This document shows positions 61,028-64,000 of a DNA stretch of 64,000 nt, piece after piece (within the stretch, counting starts at the first letter, position 1; the number at the start of each line of letters is the position of its first letter). Origin of the DNA: Triglochin maritima (taxonomy: Eukaryota > Streptophyta > Magnoliopsida > Alismatales > Juncaginaceae); assembly GCA_963682175.1 (NCBI GenBank), contig OY821779.1, positions 2,802,501 to 2,866,500 on the forward strand, read 5' to 3'. Position numbers and translations under genes: made by a program. The notes below the pieces were generated by a model. It was not told the DNA's origin and made no database searches. It saw nothing but the letters and a program-made list of their open reading frames with translations.

Positions 61028-63564
61028 CACTACAAGAAATTAGGTCTATAGCCACGGTAGGTGGATCCGTGACTATAGGATCCGTCACTGATTCACATAT
61101 CAGCGACAGAAAGTGGAGAATCAGCCACGGATAAATCCGGTGGCTACAAAATTAACCCCAAACTTTACAGAAACATGACTCTAACACGACTCCCCACCCA
61201 AATCAGTAAACCTCCAAATCGTCTCCCACCTGAAACCCCAAAATCGCGTCTCCCATCCAAATCACCATCGTGGTTCCCATCGCCTCTCCTCACCGTTGCG
61301 ACTGCCACCAACACTCCTCGCCTTCGCTTCTCCCATTGCCTTTCCCACGTTGCTGCTTCCACCACCGGCTTCCAACCCGACTGCCACCATCGACCTTCGT
61401 GTCCCACCTCTGGCTCCCAACTTCGCATCCCACCTTCGACCTCTGCTTCTGACCTCCGCCTCCCCATTCACCACGTACGCGCCCTTCCACCGTGCCGCAC
61501 CCAAACCAACCCCGTCCTTCTCACCCCCGTTAGGCCCCTCAACGGGTCTTCCAGCTTCGGCACGACGACGTTTCGGTTTGAGAAGAGGACAAGGGAGTTT
61601 CGGCCGAGGAAATCGGTTCGGGTCCGCTGCGAGGCGTCCAAGGACGGAACTGGAAGGGTGTGTTTCTTTATTTTTTCATTTGATTTCATATCTTTGATTT
61701 TACCAATTGATATGTTTGTTTGCTACGCGTATGGAATGTGTGATTCCTGGAATGTTGTATAGTTGATTCCGAATTTTGGTGGGGAATTGGAAGAAAATTC
61801 GTAACTCCAGTTTTACAACTCTAGTACTCCGAAGTTTAGTTTACTTTACTTCGTTAGTGATTGGTGAAAATATGTTTTATGTTGAAGTGAGGAGGAATTG
61901 TTATTTTCGGTATCGTAATGAGAGTGGAACTTATTTTAGGGGGAAGACATGAATTGGTCTAGTAATTATAATTTATGGGACTCATGGAATCCCAATTTAA
62001 GAACTTCTAAGTTATCCTACAAATCGATCAACCAAGCTGATTATTGTAAATATGTTTTAGAAAGAAAAGAAGCAATAAATCAAAGATTGAAAAAAGAGAG
62101 TGAAGGCTTATCCTTTTGTGGTTTTATGTTTTTCTAGATATGTTGGTTCTTTGGGATTCTATGTTTTACTTATCCTATGATTTTTATATGTTTAACTCAA
62201 TGCGTAGGGAAGTGAAGAATCTGAATTGGATGTCATCATCGATTACATCATACTGTTGAAATTCAAGGTTAAGGTATGACAAGATTCTTAGTCAATTTGT
62301 TACCTGAAAAGCTACCTGAAATCATTCAGTTACCATGCCTGGATTGCAAATGCACTTTTTTGGTATTGATAATTGAAATTTAATGATTTCAGCATGCATA
62401 TTGATATCAAAAGGAAACAATCTCCAAAGTGGATGTGAGTTCTTATATATGTTGAGGTAACAAACTCTGTAACCTTGTAGTTCATCTAAGTCTCACAGTT
62501 GAATAGTTTACCAATTGTAATTTGTGGACATGGAATTGCATTTCTGGTGTATACATCTTAATGTGATCTATTTGACGTCGTATTTCTGTTTTTATTTCAG
62601 TAAATGCATATCAATTCTCTAAGATACAATTTAGGGTTGAAATTGTGATATTTTCAGCTTATGTAGACTTCCTGAAGTGGACCCTTTGATTTTTTAAGAT
62701 ATCTAAAACAAATTTTGCTATTATGTTGTAGCTCTTTATTACCATATATCCAAGAGAGCAGGAAGGATCCATTATGTTTTCATTCGGAAGGCATTAAGCC
62801 AATGTCCAAGGTAATAGAGACTACTTTCTTTTAGCATTAACATTTTTTTTGATTCCATGCATTATGCATGTAGGTTATGTAGGTCTATGTAAGAAATGTT
62901 TGATTAATGTTATATTTACTTGTTTGTTCAGGGGAAAGATCTTTGTCATATCATCGGGCTTAGATTTCCCTCTTCTTTAGATTCTTTTTTATCAATATTT
63001 AAAATCAATTTTTTATATCTTAGTTTGAGCATATTGCGGACACATCTTTTCTACTATACTTGTTTGAGTTATCAGAATGAATCTAGATATGTTTGATACA
63101 ATATTTACATGTACATGTATACTCTCTTTGATCTTTGCGGACAATATTTGTTTATATAACTTGCGTGTAGAAAGTTGATATTGTGATCTTAATAGAGATG
63201 TTTGTGTACTTGATGATATGTTTGTATTGTACATGATGTAGGATATTAGTTTTGAATGAAATATCAATTGCGGAGGTTGATAAATATTGCTGTCGTAGTG
63301 ATTTATTCAATGCTGCAAAATTATATTTTTTTTCCTGAGAAAAACATTTAGCCACGGGAGAAATCCGTCACTAAAGGCTTTACAAATCCGTCACTAAAAA
63401 CAATCAGTGACGGTAGTTATCCGTTACACAATCCGTCGCTAAAGCCTTTCTGTGATGCCAGCATCAGTGATGGTAATTATCCGTGGCTAAAGCCTTTCTT
63501 GTGACGGATTTCTGGCTTTAGTGACGGATTTTTACCGTCACTAAAACCTTAAATTGTTGTAGTG
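61028..63564. mobile_element. Nonautonomous CACTA (En/Spm) element, 2,537 bp
   Basis: Begins CACTACAAGAAATTAGG and ends AAATTGTTGTAGTG. It is flanked by the 3-bp duplication TGA (61,025-61,027 and 63,565-63,567), the CACTA hallmark. Subterminal regions carry multiple copies of ATCCGTCACTAAAG-type motifs: right end 63,350-63,555 and left end 61,065-61,100 (GGATCCGTGACT, GGATCCGTCACTG). It contains no transposase domain, so it depends on an autonomous partner. The interior holds a GC-rich segment that may be captured host sequence. Confidence 0.93.
61175..61670 (+). pseudogene. Possible captured gene fragment inside the CACTA element
   Basis: A GC-rich, Pro/Ser/Arg-rich 495-bp stretch, open in more than one frame. 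It resembles a chloroplast transit-peptide exon (frame ending SVRVRCEASKDGTG) and is followed by a splice-like GT. A further exon-like segment near 62,210-62,268 (GSEESELDVIIDYI) is preceded by AG and followed by GT. The family could not be identified. CACTA elements often carry host exons, so this is plausible but unproven. Confidence 0.4.
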
Positions 63565-64000
63565 TGAGAGTGATATGAAGAGAGAGTGGTGGTGGGAGAG
63601 TGAAATGAAAAGATATACAAGTAAAAATGAAAAAAGAATAAAACGATAATTCGTACGAAAAATAATTTTAGGACGAAGACAATTTGGTTAAATTACTCTG
63701 CAAATAAGCCTCTAGTCACTTTCTGAGCGTTTTTTAGGATTACAAGAATAATTTCTCTTTAGTCCCCACTCCAACTGACTTATCCACTTCCCAGGGTGTC
63801 ATAACTCATAATACAGACATTATTCACCGTACAGTTCAGTGTTTCATCAGAATATTTGAAGTGCTCCATCACAATTTTAAGTAGAAAATGTGCTGTGTGT
63901 CAGCTGATTTAACCATTTAACAGTACCAGGTACATCCTAGTAGTAGACTGGCAGCAATGATTTCTTCTTTTTATCCTTATCACTTAAAATGCTATTGAGA
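63565..64000 (-). other. Displaced promoter half of the third PMD-type module, then spacer
   Basis: Directly beyond the CACTA end, GAGTGATATGAAGAGAGAGTGG aligns with the paralogous 57,111-57,140 sequence. A TATA-like GATATAC at 63,612 with AAGTAAAAATG matches the TATA region of the PMD gene at the left edge. From about 63,700 to the window end nothing is recognised. Confidence 0.6.

Noticed and set aside
61165..61504. Minus-strand open frames inside the CACTA element
   Set aside because: G-rich complement of the Pro/Ser-rich plus-strand segment; composition-driven, with no motif.

Overview
This is nuclear DNA of a flowering plant, most likely a eudicot. The host genes have U2-type GT-AG introns. 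Several are plant-specific: plastid ribosomal protein PSRP-3, thylakoid protein CURT1A, plant CASP golgin, a plant mobile domain gene and a PLAC8/PCR protein. The intergenic space is AT-rich and full of plant transposable-element families (MULE-type MITEs, TRIMs, CACTA, LTR, SINE). No bacterial-style operons, CRISPR arrays or rRNA/tRNA genes were seen. All exon boundaries were read by eye from splice sites and reading phase.

Layout. 1-2.5 kb: minus-strand plant mobile domain (PMD/MAIN-like) gene running off the left edge; its first intron carries AT-rich repeats and GC-rich perfect palindromes. 4.0-5.1 kb: long inverted-repeat (MULE-like) element. 5.9-6.5 kb: CGTGTCGTGT-rich repeats. 6.7-9.4 kb (+): EamA/DMT transporter, probably plastid-targeted, convergent with 10.5-11.6 kb (-): PSRP-3. 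13.3-14.4 kb (-): PLAC8/PLANT CADMIUM RESISTANCE-like gene. 17.3-17.8 kb: MULE MITE with perfect 9-bp target duplication. 18.1-19.9 kb (-): carboxylesterase. 21.1-22.1 kb: second copy of the 4-kb inverted-repeat element. 26-33 kb: tandem duplicate of a gene for a plastid membrane protein, both copies broken. Copy 1 is split by a solo LTR inside a coding exon; copy 2 keeps only its first exon next to an inverted LTR-like block. 34.2-34.5 kb: TRIM. 35.9-38.2 kb (+): CURT1A. 38.6-39.1 kb: GC-rich TTA-flanked element. 40.4-43.2 kb (+): 14-3-3. 44.4-44.9 kb: second MULE MITE. 45.7-54.7 kb (+): CASP golgin, 19 exons, with a TRIM in an intron. 57.35-57.74 kb (+): acylphosphatase. 59.9-60.6 kb: decayed copia gag. 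60.95-63.7 kb: 5' end of a third PMD-type element split by a 2.5-kb CACTA element.

The host genes are unrelated single-copy-type genes with no shared pathway, although several products act in plastids (PSRP-3, CURT1A, the EamA transporter by inference, the broken membrane-protein gene). The most unusual content is transposon-related. One item is a PMD gene family whose 5' module (TATA box, 18-codon exon 1, GC-rich palindromic intron) occurs three times. Another is a family of LTR-like sequences studded with the palindromic 9-mer GGTCGACCG. There are also insertions whose pre-insertion state can be read directly from target duplications or from a paralogous empty site.
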